Source: Schinkia azotoformans LMG 9581
GTDB lineage: Bacteria; Bacillota; Bacilli; Bacillales; Bacillaceae_J
Length of the DNA: 41,227 nucleotides
Assembly (NCBI RefSeq): GCF_000307855.1
Contig: NZ_AJLR01000117.1
Coordinates: forward strand, 1 to 41,227
Direction: 5' to 3'
In this document: piece after piece, positions 17,109 to 25,782 of the stretch
How the letters are laid out: the number at the start of each line of letters is the position of its first letter
Numbering within the stretch: position 1 is the first letter of the stretch
Program-made: the position numbers and the translations under genes
Notes under the pieces: generated by a model
Told to the model about the DNA's origin: nothing
Databases searched by the model: none
Seen by the model: only the letters and a program-made list of their open reading frames with translations

Positions 17109-18203
17109 TTATTTACTCAATTGATCCACAGCTATAATCGCATTTGCAACGTCCTCGGCTGTAATTTCCGGCGAAAGGTTACCCATTGTTTCGCCTTCTT
17201 GTGTTGCAGCTTTTCCCACCTTTAGTAACTCTTCATACGATACATTATCTAAATGTAATTCTCTTAATGTTGTTGGTAGCCCTAATTCTTTATAGAAGTT
17301 AATATACTTATATAGCTCTTCTGCTGGATGTAACTCTAATACTAGCTGAACAAGAGTACCATAAGCAACCTTTTCACCATGTGTTAAATGATGAATATCC
17401 CCATTCAGCACTGTAAAACCGTTATGAATGGCATGGGCTCCTGCTAAGCCACCACTTTCAAAACCGATGCCTGATAGCAATGTATTCGCCTCAACAACTG
17501 CTTCAACAGCACTTGTCACGACGCCTTTTTGTACAGCTTTGTAGGCAGGTATCCCATACTTAAACAATGTTTCTTCACAAGCCTGTGCAATTGACCTTGC
17601 TGCAATACTTACTTTGCCACCAGCCATTGCTGAACTGTTACTGTTTAATGTTGCTCTTGCTTCAACCCAAGTGGCCATGGCGTCTGCAATACCTGATGCA
17701 AATAATCTCGCAGGCGCTTTTGCCACAACCGCAGTATCGACAAGCACAAGATCAGGGTTTTTGTTATAGAATTTATAGGCTTCAAAAACTCCCTCATCAG
17801 TATATATTACTGATAACGCACTTGTTGGTGCATCAGTAGAAGCTAAACTAGGAACGATGACTACTTTTACATTCAGTCCATCGGCAACAGCTTTAGCTGT
17901 ATCTAGAACTTTACCCCCACCAACACCAATGACCAAATCTACCAAATTTGCTTTCCCCATTTCCACGTAACGATTGATTTCATTCATAGAAGACTCACCG
18001 TTAAACTGATCATAATGGAAATCAAGGCCCACTGATTTTAAACTTTCGCGGATAGTCTCCCCAGTGACTTTCCATGAAGTACCGCCAGAAATTATAAGTG
18101 GTTTTTGACCTAGTACTTTTACATATTGACCAATATCATTTAGTGTACCTTTTCCTTGAATATACCTGCTTGGTGCAGCAAAACAAATAACTGACATTTT
18201 CAT
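17109..18203 (-). CDS. gldA: Glycerol dehydrogenase (GldA/DhaD type), 364 aa
   Basis: Zn-dependent polyol dehydrogenase that oxidises glycerol to dihydroxyacetone with NAD+. Seen: NAD-binding GVGGGKVLDTAKAVAD near 92-107, SLASTDAPTSALSV, metal-ligand regions GIADAMATW (Asp) and GAHAIHNGF and DIHHLTHGEKVA (His). Length is normal. It is the last gene of the pdu operon, 66 nt after pduQ, before the strong terminator. Its presence hints that the pathway handles glycerol: glycerol oxidation would balance the alcohol-forming branch. Either of two ATGs (18203 or 18197) can start; GGAGAG favours the second slightly. Confidence 0.88.
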   Translation of the reverse strand: MKMSVICFAAPSRYIQGKGTLNDIGQYVKVLGQKPLIISGGTSWKVTGETIRESLKSVGLDFHYDQFNGESSMNEINRYVEMGKANLVDLVIGVGGGKVLDTAKAVADGLNVKVVIVPSLASTDAPTSALSVIYTDEGVFEAYKFYNKNPDLVLVDTAVVAKAPARLFASGIADAMATWVEARATLNSNSSAMAGGKVSIAARSIAQACEETLFKYGIPAYKAVQKGVVTSAVEAVVEANTLLSGIGFESGGLAGAHAIHNGFTVLNGDIHHLTHGEKVAYGTLVQLVLELHPAEELYKYINFYKELGLPTTLRELHLDNVSYEELLKVGKAATQEGETMGNLSPEITAEDVANAIIAVDQLSK

Positions 18204-18269
18204 CTCTCCATTCCCTTTAATTATTTATGATTAAATTTAATACATAATCGCCAGATGCTATTAGAGCTT

Positions 18270-19424
18270 TTATCCCTTATAAGCCCAGGTTAGGAGGTTC
18301 GCAAGGTCCGCCTCACTAACTGCTGTAGGGTTCCCGCCGGTGCAAATATCTTGCAGTGCACTTTCTACTAGTTCGGGGATTTTTCCCACATATAAGCGTT
18401 CTTCAATGTTTAAAGCCTGAAAAGTCAGCGGAATACCCAATTTACTATTTAAGACCCTAATAGCCGTTGAAAGACTAACCACCCCCTCTTCACGAGTTGA
18501 ACAAGGCAGACCAAGAAATCTAGAAATCTCTGTATAACGCTCAGCAGCTCTAGAAGTTTGATAGCCTCCATCACATAATCCTCCATTAAATTGAATTACA
18601 TAAGGAAGTAAAATCGCATTGCTTCTGCCGTGTGATAGATGAAATTGGGCTCCCACAGCATGAGCCAAGCTATGGTTTACACCTAAAGATGCATTTGTAA
18701 ACCCAACTCCTGCCATACAAGAAGCAAGATGTAATTTCCTCCTCGCTTCAAGATCATCGCCATATCGATAAGCTCTTAATAAATACGTGAATACATTCTT
18801 TATTGCCTTCTCGCAAAATATATCAGTAAACTCTGTCGCTGCTGAAGATACATATGCTTCTATTGCATGGGTAAGTGTATCCATGCCGGTATCTGCCGTA
18901 ACGGTAGGGGGTACTGTTTTTGTCAACTGTTCATCCAGAATCACAACATCCGGGAGCAATCTCTCATCTCTAAGTGGAATTTTTACATTATTTTCAATAT
19001 CAGTAATGACAGAATAAGAGGTTACTTCAGAGCCGGTCCCACTTGTTGTTGGAATCGCTATAAACAATGGTTGTTTTATACTATGATTACTTGAAATCTT
19101 TTCCCTTACTTTATAAGAAAAAAGCAGAATAGCTTTTGCCGCATCAATTGGCGAGCCACCACCAAGAGCAATAATCAACTCAGGCTCATATTCCAGAAAA
19201 ATGTTTAAACCCGCTTTCACTGTTTCTATAGAAGGATCCGGCTCAACATCAGCAAACACCTTACAAGACGTTCCTTGTAATAGATTCATGATCATGTCTA
19301 CCATTCCGAGCTGTACCATCATTTTATCTGTAATAATGTAGGCTCTTTTGACATGTAATTCTTTCAGAAAGTCTAAGGCATGACTGCCATAGTAAACTTT
19401 TGGTCCGACAAAAAATGAATCCAT
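18270..19424 (-). CDS. pduQ: Iron-type alcohol dehydrogenase PduQ (1-propanol dehydrogenase), 384 aa
   Basis: Reduces propionaldehyde (or 3-hydroxypropionaldehyde) to the alcohol, regenerating NAD+. Group III (Fe-dependent) alcohol dehydrogenase features: ALGGGSPIDAAKAI near 80-93, IPTTSGTGSEVT, DTGMDTLTHAIEAYVSS, and the metal-ligand stretch NHSLAHAVGAQFHLSHG. A GGAGG ribosome binding site precedes ATG. It is 22 nt downstream of pduP, as in other pdu operons. Substrate range cannot be read from sequence. Confidence 0.93.
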   Translation of the reverse strand: MDSFFVGPKVYYGSHALDFLKELHVKRAYIITDKMMVQLGMVDMIMNLLQGTSCKVFADVEPDPSIETVKAGLNIFLEYEPELIIALGGGSPIDAAKAILLFSYKVREKISSNHSIKQPLFIAIPTTSGTGSEVTSYSVITDIENNVKIPLRDERLLPDVVILDEQLTKTVPPTVTADTGMDTLTHAIEAYVSSAATEFTDIFCEKAIKNVFTYLLRAYRYGDDLEARRKLHLASCMAGVGFTNASLGVNHSLAHAVGAQFHLSHGRSNAILLPYVIQFNGGLCDGGYQTSRAAERYTEISRFLGLPCSTREEGVVSLSTAIRVLNSKLGIPLTFQALNIEERLYVGKIPELVESALQDICTGGNPTAVSEADLANLLTWAYKG

Positions 19425-19446
19425 TTATTGTTTACCTCCTACCGAG

Positions 19447-20838
19447 TTATCTGATCGATAAACCGTCTACAAGCACACATTTTCTTCTTCTTGCAAAGTC
19501 CTTTGCTGAGGTTAAGCCCTCCCCGGTAGGTCCGGCAATTGTAAATGTTGCATAACCTTCTCCGCCAATTCCTATTCCCGCATAAGATGGTCCATTTTTT
19601 ACAAATATCGTTGTTTGAATTTCTTTGGAGAACTTTGTCAAATTATCAATATTTGTAGAGTGCATAATTGCTGTATGACGGAATCCCTGCTCGGCTTCCA
19701 CTGCTAATTCAATCGCAGCATCGACGTTTTCTACCCGTACTACCGGCAGAATCGGCATCATTAGTTCCGCCTTTACTAAAGGATGATTTCTTTCCACATT
19801 TAAAATTGCAACACGGGCATCACTAGGTACCTCAATGCCAATTCGCTGTAGGATATGCGCAACACTTTTACCTACAAGTTCCTTATTTGCGTGTCCGTTG
19901 TCAACAACCAGTTCAGTCAATTTCTGAATTTGCTCTTTATCCGTAATAAGAAATGCCCCGTGTTTTTTCATATAAGAAACTAAATAATCAGCAACAGAAT
20001 CAACAACAATGACTTCCTTTTCAGCGGTACAAGGGAGATTATTATCGAAACTGCAACCATCAATGATATCCCTTGCTGCTTTTTCGAGGTTAGCCGTTTC
20101 ATCAACAACCGCTGGTGGATTACCGGCACCAGCTCCAATTGCCTTTTTCCCACTTGAAAGCACTGCTTTTACAACTCCTGGACCACCGGTAGCAACAAGC
20201 AATTTTATTTTTTTATGCTTCATCATGATATTTGCTTGATCGATCGTTGGATTCGCAACAGATGTAATTAAGTTCGGCGGACCACCGGCTTTGATAATCG
20301 CTTTATTAATTACTTCAATTGCTTTGAGCGATGTATTTTTTGCTGTTGGATGGGGGCTAAAAACAACCGCATTTCCTGCCGCAATCATCCCGATTGAATT
20401 ACAAATAACGGTTTCCGTAGGATTGGTCGTCGGCGTAATCGAACCAATAACGCCGTACGGAGAAAGCTCGACTAAAGTTAAGCCGTGGTCCCCAGAAAAT
20501 GCCTCCGTTGTTAAGTCTTCGATTCCAGGTGTTTTCTCTGCGGCGATTAAGTTTTTAATGACTTTATCCCCATAATTGCCCATACCAGTTTCATCCACTG
20601 CCATCTGCGCAAAGGTTTCTGCATTATCCTTTGCAGCTTTTCGAATGGCGGTAATAAGGTTTCCTCTTTGCTCGAGCGACAATTTCAAAAGCTCCTTTTG
20701 CGCGATAGTCGCCGCTTCTATTGCCTCGTTCATATCCTCGAATATTCCATATCCAGTAATACATGCATCTTTTTTTATCATCATTTCTTCTAAAATTTTT
20801 TTAACGATTTCTTCAATTGCTTTCGCTTCAACAGCCAA
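19447..20838 (-). CDS. pduP: CoA-acylating propionaldehyde dehydrogenase PduP, 463 aa
   Basis: Converts propionaldehyde plus CoA and NAD+ to propionyl-CoA inside the compartment. The N-terminus AVEAKAIEEIVKKILEEMM is an amphipathic helix of encapsulation-peptide type. An aldehyde dehydrogenase fold follows, with ITPTTNPTETVICN, TGGPGVVKAVLSSGKKAIGAGAGN and catalytic Cys in NLPCTAEKEV. The start chosen is TTG at 20838 with AGAGGGAA upstream, overlapping pduO by 11 nt; another TTG at 20859 would add seven residues but is less well placed. Confidence 0.93.
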   Translation of the reverse strand: MAVEAKAIEEIVKKILEEMMIKKDACITGYGIFEDMNEAIEAATIAQKELLKLSLEQRGNLITAIRKAAKDNAETFAQMAVDETGMGNYGDKVIKNLIAAEKTPGIEDLTTEAFSGDHGLTLVELSPYGVIGSITPTTNPTETVICNSIGMIAAGNAVVFSPHPTAKNTSLKAIEVINKAIIKAGGPPNLITSVANPTIDQANIMMKHKKIKLLVATGGPGVVKAVLSSGKKAIGAGAGNPPAVVDETANLEKAARDIIDGCSFDNNLPCTAEKEVIVVDSVADYLVSYMKKHGAFLITDKEQIQKLTELVVDNGHANKELVGKSVAHILQRIGIEVPSDARVAILNVERNHPLVKAELMMPILPVVRVENVDAAIELAVEAEQGFRHTAIMHSTNIDNLTKFSKEIQTTIFVKNGPSYAGIGIGGEGYATFTIAGPTGEGLTSAKDFARRRKCVLVDGLSIR

Positions 20839-21826
20839 TGTAAGTTCCCTCTTTCTCAAATAATTTTAACGCTTCTGTAGCAATGAGCATATCTTCTGTA
20901 ACAGTTCCTCCGCTAACGCCGATACCACCGATAATATGCTGATTGATTTTAAGCGGATATCCTCCCCCGAAAGTAACTATTTTGTTTTGGTTTGACAGTT
21001 GAATTCCGTAAAGTTCTGCTCCAGGCTGAATGGCGGGAACAAGTTCATGTGTCGCCATTTTTAGTGCCACTGCTGTATAGGCCTTGTTTGGTGAAAGCTC
21101 CAAACTTGCTAATAAAGACTCTTCCATACGATGTAATAAAATAATATTACCTGCTGCATCTACTACAGAAAAAACAATGGGTACGCCCATTTCCGCCGCC
21201 TTTCTTTCTGCAGCCTGAGCCATTTTAAAGGCTAATTCCAGTGTCATACTTGTGGCCTTTCCTTTTTGAGCCACTAATTTCTCTATTACCGTATTTTTGA
21301 TGTCTTCAAGAAGACTATAATGAACCTCGGCTCGAGCTAGCATAAACAAGCTATCTGATAAGCGGTTTACATATTGCATAACCTCATCGCGGATTGAGGA
21401 GTCCTTAGCAAGCTCAACAATCAATCTCTCCGCTCTACGAATAATCGCTCTTGACAAGTGAAGGTTAGCCGAAGCAATAGTATCACCCGGAATAATAAAT
21501 TCATGAAGTGGACCAAGTTTTTGTTCGAACTTATCAATGACTTCTTCAAGTCCGGCAATGTCGCTTTTACTTACTTTATCCTGCAAGAGGTTCTTGCCTC
21601 TTTCATCACTGGCTAACTCCGCCCCTACAACAAAAAGCTGCTTTTGAATTTTCCTAATAATACCCTTAATTTCACTATTGTCTATTTGTGAGTACGCAAT
21701 GCCTAGGGCAGCATTTGCTTCATCTAAAGTTCCATAGCAAGATACCTTTAGGCTATCCTTGGAAATTCGGCTTCCACCAAGAAGCCCTGTTTCACCTTTA
21801 TCACCTTTTTTTGTGTAAATCGCCAT
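20828..21826 (-). CDS. pduO: Cob(I)alamin adenosyltransferase PduO, two-domain, 332 aa
   Basis: Makes adenosylcobalamin, the cofactor of the diol dehydratase. Residues 1-185 form the PduO-type adenosyltransferase, with TKKGDKGETGLLGG at the ATP site and RLSDSLFMLARAE near 150. Residues about 195-332 form a PduO-C/HbpS-like (DUF336) domain, with TLELAFKMAQAAERKAAEMG and FGGGYPLKINQHIIGGIGVSGG; this domain binds haem or cobalamin in relatives. The two-domain form matches Salmonella PduO. It lies 13 nt after pduN. Confidence 0.95.
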   Translation of the reverse strand: MAIYTKKGDKGETGLLGGSRISKDSLKVSCYGTLDEANAALGIAYSQIDNSEIKGIIRKIQKQLFVVGAELASDERGKNLLQDKVSKSDIAGLEEVIDKFEQKLGPLHEFIIPGDTIASANLHLSRAIIRRAERLIVELAKDSSIRDEVMQYVNRLSDSLFMLARAEVHYSLLEDIKNTVIEKLVAQKGKATSMTLELAFKMAQAAERKAAEMGVPIVFSVVDAAGNIILLHRMEESLLASLELSPNKAYTAVALKMATHELVPAIQPGAELYGIQLSNQNKIVTFGGGYPLKINQHIIGGIGVSGGTVTEDMLIATEALKLFEKEGTYIGC

Positions 21827-21839
21827 TCAACGTCCCCCC

Positions 21840-22106
21840 TTAACTAACTTCCATTGAGTCAACAATGCCAATAATGGCGGCATCTATGCAGGAAGTAGAG
21901 GTTTCGAATACATACATTGCCGGTTCTCCTTGTGTTACAAGAACATATTCCCCTTTTCCTGCACCAACAGAGTCCACAGCAACTTCAAGTGTTCCGAGGC
22001 TCTCATCTTTTGGATTCACCTTTTGTACAATAAGAAGCTTTTTCCCTACCAGTTCATCACTTTTTCGCGTAGCGACGACACTACCAACAACTATTCCGAT
22101 GTACAT
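21840..22106 (-). CDS. pduN: Microcompartment vertex protein PduN (EutN/CcmL type), 88 aa
   Basis: Pentameric BMC-P protein that caps the vertices of the shell. It begins MYIGIVVGSVVATRKSDELVG, the standard EutN/CcmL start, with GGTGAT 6 nt upstream; an upstream ATG at 22124 overlapping the previous stop would add six unsupported residues. Typical stretches are KLLIVQKVNP, DSVGAGKGEYVLVTQG and the end CIDAAIIGIVDSM. It sits between the flavoprotein-like gene and pduO. Confidence 0.93.
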   Translation of the reverse strand: MYIGIVVGSVVATRKSDELVGKKLLIVQKVNPKDESLGTLEVAVDSVGAGKGEYVLVTQGEPAMYVFETSTSCIDAAIIGIVDSMEVS

Positions 22107-22123
22107 CTTTATCACCAGCCCCA

Positions 22124-22909
22124 TTATTCTCGAATGATCTTTACTCTAAGCTCCCTAGCTGCCTCAAGAGCAAGAGGACTTAATATGGTTGTAGATGGAA
22201 TTTTTAAAATCATTTCCTTCTGCCTTGCTTCGACAATATCATTTCTTGTAAGAACTTTTTTCTTATCTTCATAGATTTGCTTATTCGATTCCGGTGCTTG
22301 ATTTTTTTGATTGGAGAAAGTAAAGACATTCATCTGAACAGCTTGGTATAAATTTTTTGCGTCTACTAGCTTTACGCCGTAGCTTTCCAAAGTTCGAAGG
22401 TGTTCACCCATTTTATCTAAATATGCCTTTGGTGCTTTATTTAATCCTAAATCCGATCTGATTGGATTTTGCAAATCACAGGAATCCTTTGCTGCAATGA
22501 ACGGAATCCCCTGCATAATCATGTTCGAAGCAAGATTGGTCGCCATCGTATCAGCGATGCCCAATGCTATCTTTACCGCCGTATTTAACGTTAATGTGGG
22601 TACAATGAAGGCACTGACTCCCTCGTAAAATGAACTTAATTCCTTTATTTCTTTTTCAACATACACTCTAGAAGTTCCAAGCTGTTCCTTTATCAAATGA
22701 GGTGTAAGAACATACTCAGCGCTATTGGATAGCAAAATGTTTAAGTCCCAGCCATTGTCCTGCAATAGCTTTATTTGCTGCAAAGCCTCGGGAAAGCCAA
22801 TAGCTCCGCCTGTAAAAAGGACGGTTGCCCTTTTCATTCTTTTCTGCAAACGCTTAAGCACTTCTTCCACTATGCTGTTCAGCCATTCCTCAGCGTTCAA
22901 ATCTTTCAC
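22124..22909 (-). CDS. Microcompartment-associated flavoprotein-fold protein (PduM position), 261 aa
   Basis: Occupies the place of pduM between the eutJ-like gene and pduN, but is longer than enterobacterial PduM (about 160 aa). Residues 1-24 (NAEEWLNSIVEEVLKRLQ) form an amphipathic helix like an encapsulation peptide. Residues 26-190 look like a flavoprotein/DfpA fold (PF02441-like), with VLFTGGAIGFPEALQQI, LLSNSAEYVLTP and IPFIAAKDSCDL. A linker and a C-terminal STTILSPLALEAARELRVKIIR segment follow, a pattern seen in other compartment proteins. A cofactor or assembly role is plausible; function is unknown. Confidence 0.6.
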   Translation of the reverse strand: MKDLNAEEWLNSIVEEVLKRLQKRMKRATVLFTGGAIGFPEALQQIKLLQDNGWDLNILLSNSAEYVLTPHLIKEQLGTSRVYVEKEIKELSSFYEGVSAFIVPTLTLNTAVKIALGIADTMATNLASNMIMQGIPFIAAKDSCDLQNPIRSDLGLNKAPKAYLDKMGEHLRTLESYGVKLVDAKNLYQAVQMNVFTFSNQKNQAPESNKQIYEDKKKVLTRNDIVEARQKEMILKIPSTTILSPLALEAARELRVKIIRE

Positions 22910-22910
22910 C

Positions 22911-23738
22911 TCATTTCAAACTGTTTAGTGCAATGCCTAACGGAGTGATAAGGAGAGGATGTGCAGGCTTTATCGTTTCAATGCCAATTTCTTTGAAAAA
23001 AACGTCTTCAAATTCATCAAAGCAACTTGCTCCCCCTACCACATAGATTTTATCTACATCAAAGTCTCGAGTATGTCTTTTGACAATCGAAGCCATTTTT
23101 TCAACAACAGGTTTAATAATGGAAAAAACTTCACCCTGTCTGGCTGGGTCCATTTTTAATGCATCTCCCTCAGCAAAAGAAACCTTATAATGACCAGCCA
23201 CCACTAAGCTCATATGAGTTCCTCCCGTAGGCTCGTCGGCTGTATAGATGACTTCTCCATTCTTTAAAATACTTATGCCCGTTGTCCCTCCACCAACATC
23301 AACCACAGCTCCGTCAGTGACACCTAGTACCGTTGCTGCAGCAGTAGGTTCATCAATTACATTCGTAACTTCCAGCTCAGCGGCTTCCACTACATTAGAA
23401 ATCGCCTTCATGTTGCCTCCAATTGTTCCGGGTGGCACAGCTGTTGCAGCATGGGTCAGTGTCGTATCAAGCAAATCCTCTACTCGATTTTTAAGCTCTT
23501 TCACGATTTTCACTGCGCCCACATAATCGACAACGAGTCCATCCTTGACAACAGATGCAGGATAAGAAGCTCCGGCGACCGGGTTGCCCTCTTCGTCTAT
23601 AACAGATAGAACAATATTGGCCGTTCCAAGGTCAACGCCAACTTTTAAATCCCCGTTATATTTCTTTGCCTGCTGCTCATTTATTAGTTTTGCAAAGCTA
23701 TTAATATAGTTGTTGATTTTCTCCGCATCTATGGACAT
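22911..23738 (-). CDS. eutJ: EutJ-like Hsp70-fold protein, 275 aa
   Basis: Actin/Hsp70-fold ATPase of the EutJ type; presumed chaperone for compartment enzymes. Phosphate-binding GVDLGTANIVLSV near 34, connect region NVIDEPTAAATVLGV near 127, phosphate-2 VVDVGGGTTGISIL near 145, and adenosine-site YVVGGASCFDEF near 232. N-terminal residues AEKINNYINSFAKLINEQ form a short amphipathic helix. EutJ belongs to ethanolamine operons but also occurs in Gram-positive pdu clusters. It overlaps pduL by 10 nt and is 1 nt from the next gene, so translation is coupled. Confidence 0.8.
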   Translation of the reverse strand: MSIDAEKINNYINSFAKLINEQQAKKYNGDLKVGVDLGTANIVLSVIDEEGNPVAGASYPASVVKDGLVVDYVGAVKIVKELKNRVEDLLDTTLTHAATAVPPGTIGGNMKAISNVVEAAELEVTNVIDEPTAAATVLGVTDGAVVDVGGGTTGISILKNGEVIYTADEPTGGTHMSLVVAGHYKVSFAEGDALKMDPARQGEVFSIIKPVVEKMASIVKRHTRDFDVDKIYVVGGASCFDEFEDVFFKEIGIETIKPAHPLLITPLGIALNSLK

Positions 23739-24388
23739 TGTTCATCTTGGCCCTTCCGTATTTTCCCTAATTCCCCATTACTAATACCGGCTGCATTTGC
23801 TTCGTCCGTATCGACATGCATTTCCAATTTGTATTTGTCCGAAACACGGATTAAAACGTTGCTAAAAATGGTTTTTCTTTCTCTCCCCACTTCTACTTCT
23901 ACCATATCCTTATCTTTCAGTTGGAATTTCCGCGCAAATTCTGGCGGTACATGGATATGACGAAGCGCCCCAATGACTCCTTCTTTTAATTCCACGTCAC
24001 CTATTGGTCCCTTTAAAAGAATACCTGGTGTACCAACAGTTCTTCCAGACTCCCTAATCGGAGCCCGAACACCAAGCTTATAGCCGTCTGTTAAGGATAC
24101 CTCCACTTGGGTGTTTTTTCGAACGGGTCCCAATATCCTGACATTTTTTATTTCACCTTTAGGACCAACAATCGTAACTGTTTCCTCTGCTGCGAATTGT
24201 CCCGGTTGCATCAACTCTTTCATTTTCGTTAACTGATAGCCTTTTCCAAAAAGAGTTTCTAAGTCTTGTTGACTTAAATGAATATGGCGATTGGAGACTC
24301 CGATAGGTACATAGGGTTGTTCTTCAAACACTAGCAGCCTGGTCAGAACTTCCTTAATAATCTTTTCTTGTGTAGCCTGGTCATACAT
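23729..24388 (-). CDS. pduL: Phosphotransacylase PduL, 219 aa
   Basis: Converts propionyl-CoA and phosphate to propionyl-phosphate and CoA, recycling CoA inside the compartment. The N-terminus QEKIIKEVLTRLL is an encapsulation-type helix. Metal-binding histidine regions are GVSNRHIHLSQQDL, GALRHIHVPPEFA and LEMHVDTDEANAA, the signature of the two-Zn PduL family. Length is normal. It is 23 nt after pduJ and overlaps the eutJ-like gene. No propionate kinase gene is in this cluster, so ATP would be made by a kinase elsewhere. Confidence 0.94.
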   Translation of the reverse strand: MYDQATQEKIIKEVLTRLLVFEEQPYVPIGVSNRHIHLSQQDLETLFGKGYQLTKMKELMQPGQFAAEETVTIVGPKGEIKNVRILGPVRKNTQVEVSLTDGYKLGVRAPIRESGRTVGTPGILLKGPIGDVELKEGVIGALRHIHVPPEFARKFQLKDKDMVEVEVGRERKTIFSNVLIRVSDKYKLEMHVDTDEANAAGISNGELGKIRKGQDEQCP

Positions 24389-24411
24389 TTTAAGTCCTCC
24401 CTGTTTACTAA

Positions 24412-24693
24412 CTATTTTTCAGATATAGATGGGAGTATTCTTTCAACATCTGAATGCGGTCTAGCAATTACATGAACAGATACAACTTTGCCGACTCTTT
24501 CGGCAGCAGCAGCACCGGCATCTACAGCTGCTTTTACAGCACCCACATCGCCTCTTACCATCACAGTAATAAGACCCGAGCCAATTTGTTGATAGCCGAT
24601 TAGGGTTACATTTGCAGCTTTAGTCATAGCATCAGCTCCCTCAATCGCAGCTACTAATCCTTTCGTTTCTATCATTCCTAGTGCATCATTCAT
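24412..24693 (-). CDS. pduJ: Hexameric shell protein PduJ (BMC-H), 93 aa
   Basis: Single BMC domain protein forming hexagonal facet tiles. Nearly identical in layout to the first gene of the operon: [20 protein letters not shown], then [22 protein letters not shown] and [12 protein letters not shown]. Pore-loop GSG is present, as in PduA/PduJ. It overlaps pduK by 4 nt. The name is by operon position and similarity. Confidence 0.93.
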   Translation of the reverse strand: MNDALGMIETKGLVAAIEGADAMTKAANVTLIGYQQIGSGLITVMVRGDVGAVKAAVDAGAAAAERVGKVVSVHVIARPHSDVERILPSISEK

Positions 24694-25295
24694 TGGGCAT
24701 TCCTCCTTAGTTTTTTATAATGAATACAAGTTGACTTTAAGTCCCCTTTTCTTCGCGGACATTTAGGATCATTACAAATATTGCATACTTCTATTAAACC
24801 ATTTCGCTCTTCATCCGCTTCACCGGCATCCTCAAGGAAACTCTGATTCTCTTCCATGATTTGCTTATCAGTTAATAGAGCTTCTTCAGGAACTTCAGCA
24901 TTAAAATCAGATGCGGTATCTTCCAGTGAGGGTACCCCCTTTACTTCAGCCAGCCCCAACGAAGTGGAATGTTCAACCGTATTTGGCTTATGTTCTTTAT
25001 ATGGATTACCTTGGCCGACTGTTTCGTTTGAATAAACAACCTTATCGACCCCATTGCCTGGTCTGGGGATGATATGTTTGCTAAAGACCTTTCCAATCCT
25101 CTCCGCAGCGATTACCCCTGCTTCAACAGCGGCTTTCACAGCACCAACATCACCTTCGAACTTAACTGTTACCATTCCTCCACCCTTGGTCAGTTCATAT
25201 CCAACTAGAGCAACGTTGGCTGATTTCACCGCAGTGTCTGCAGCTTCAATTGCTGCTGCTAAACCAACCGTTTCAATCATTCCTAATGCTTGCAC
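24690..25295 (-). CDS. pduK: Shell protein PduK with C-terminal Cys-rich extension, 201 aa
   Basis: Residues 1-90 are a BMC domain ([34 protein letters not shown]). Residues 90-160 form an acidic, disordered linker. The C-terminus has [14 protein letters not shown] and a later CIHY: a C-x2-C-x4-C-x10-C spacing suited to an Fe-S cluster or metal, as proposed for PduK. The BMC part has KGGG in the pore-loop position instead of GSG. It lies 16 nt after pduH and overlaps pduJ. The order K then J matches Listeria-type operons. Confidence 0.92.
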   Translation of the reverse strand: MQALGMIETVGLAAAIEAADTAVKSANVALVGYELTKGGGMVTVKFEGDVGAVKAAVEAGVIAAERIGKVFSKHIIPRPGNGVDKVVYSNETVGQGNPYKEHKPNTVEHSTSLGLAEVKGVPSLEDTASDFNAEVPEEALLTDKQIMEENQSFLEDAGEADEERNGLIEVCNICNDPKCPRRKGDLKSTCIHYKKLRRNAQ

Positions 25296-25311
25296 GAATC
25301 GTTCACCCCCT

Positions 25312-25782
25312 CTATTTCATTTCCTGGAGCAGTTTAACAACTATAGCGACAATAGTAGCTATATCTTCTTTTGTTATTGCCTCTTCCTGTATATGAATAC
25401 GTTCGTTTATTTCTTCTTTGGCTTCTTCAAATGACTTAAATGGAATTCCTTTTACCAGTCTTGCAGCATTGGCTCCTAAAACCCTTTGCTTGTATGTTTC
25501 CTTGAGATTTATATTAAAAAGCGGTTGGCTTTTGGCCAGCTTTGTATAATGAAGAATGACTTGGCTATCCTCACCAATGCCGATTCCAACACCCAAGGTG
25601 GATTCTAAAGCAGCTTGATAACTCAATTCCAACGCTGATTTTTCAAGCTTTTCCTTTACAAAAGAGGGGACCCCTTCTTCTTCGACTCCATTCAGTAATG
25701 ATTGAAATAGGAAAGGGTCATTCAGCTGTTCATTAAAATAAACATGAATTGCCTGCGTCTCATTTCCACTGTTTATTTTCAC
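25312..25782 (-). CDS. pduH: Diol dehydratase reactivase small subunit PduH with C-terminal extension, 156 aa
   Basis: With PduG it removes damaged cobalamin from inactivated dehydratase. Residues 1-116 match the family ([45 protein letters not shown]). Residues 117-156 are extra: a charged linker and then [20 protein letters not shown], an amphipathic helix resembling encapsulation peptides. Usual PduH proteins end near 116-125. It overlaps pduG by 4 nt, as expected for subunits made together. Confidence 0.9.
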   Translation of the reverse strand: MKINSGNETQAIHVYFNEQLNDPFLFQSLLNGVEEEGVPSFVKEKLEKSALELSYQAALESTLGVGIGIGEDSQVILHYTKLAKSQPLFNINLKETYKQRVLGANAARLVKGIPFKSFEEAKEEINERIHIQEEAITKEDIATIVAIVVKLLQEMK

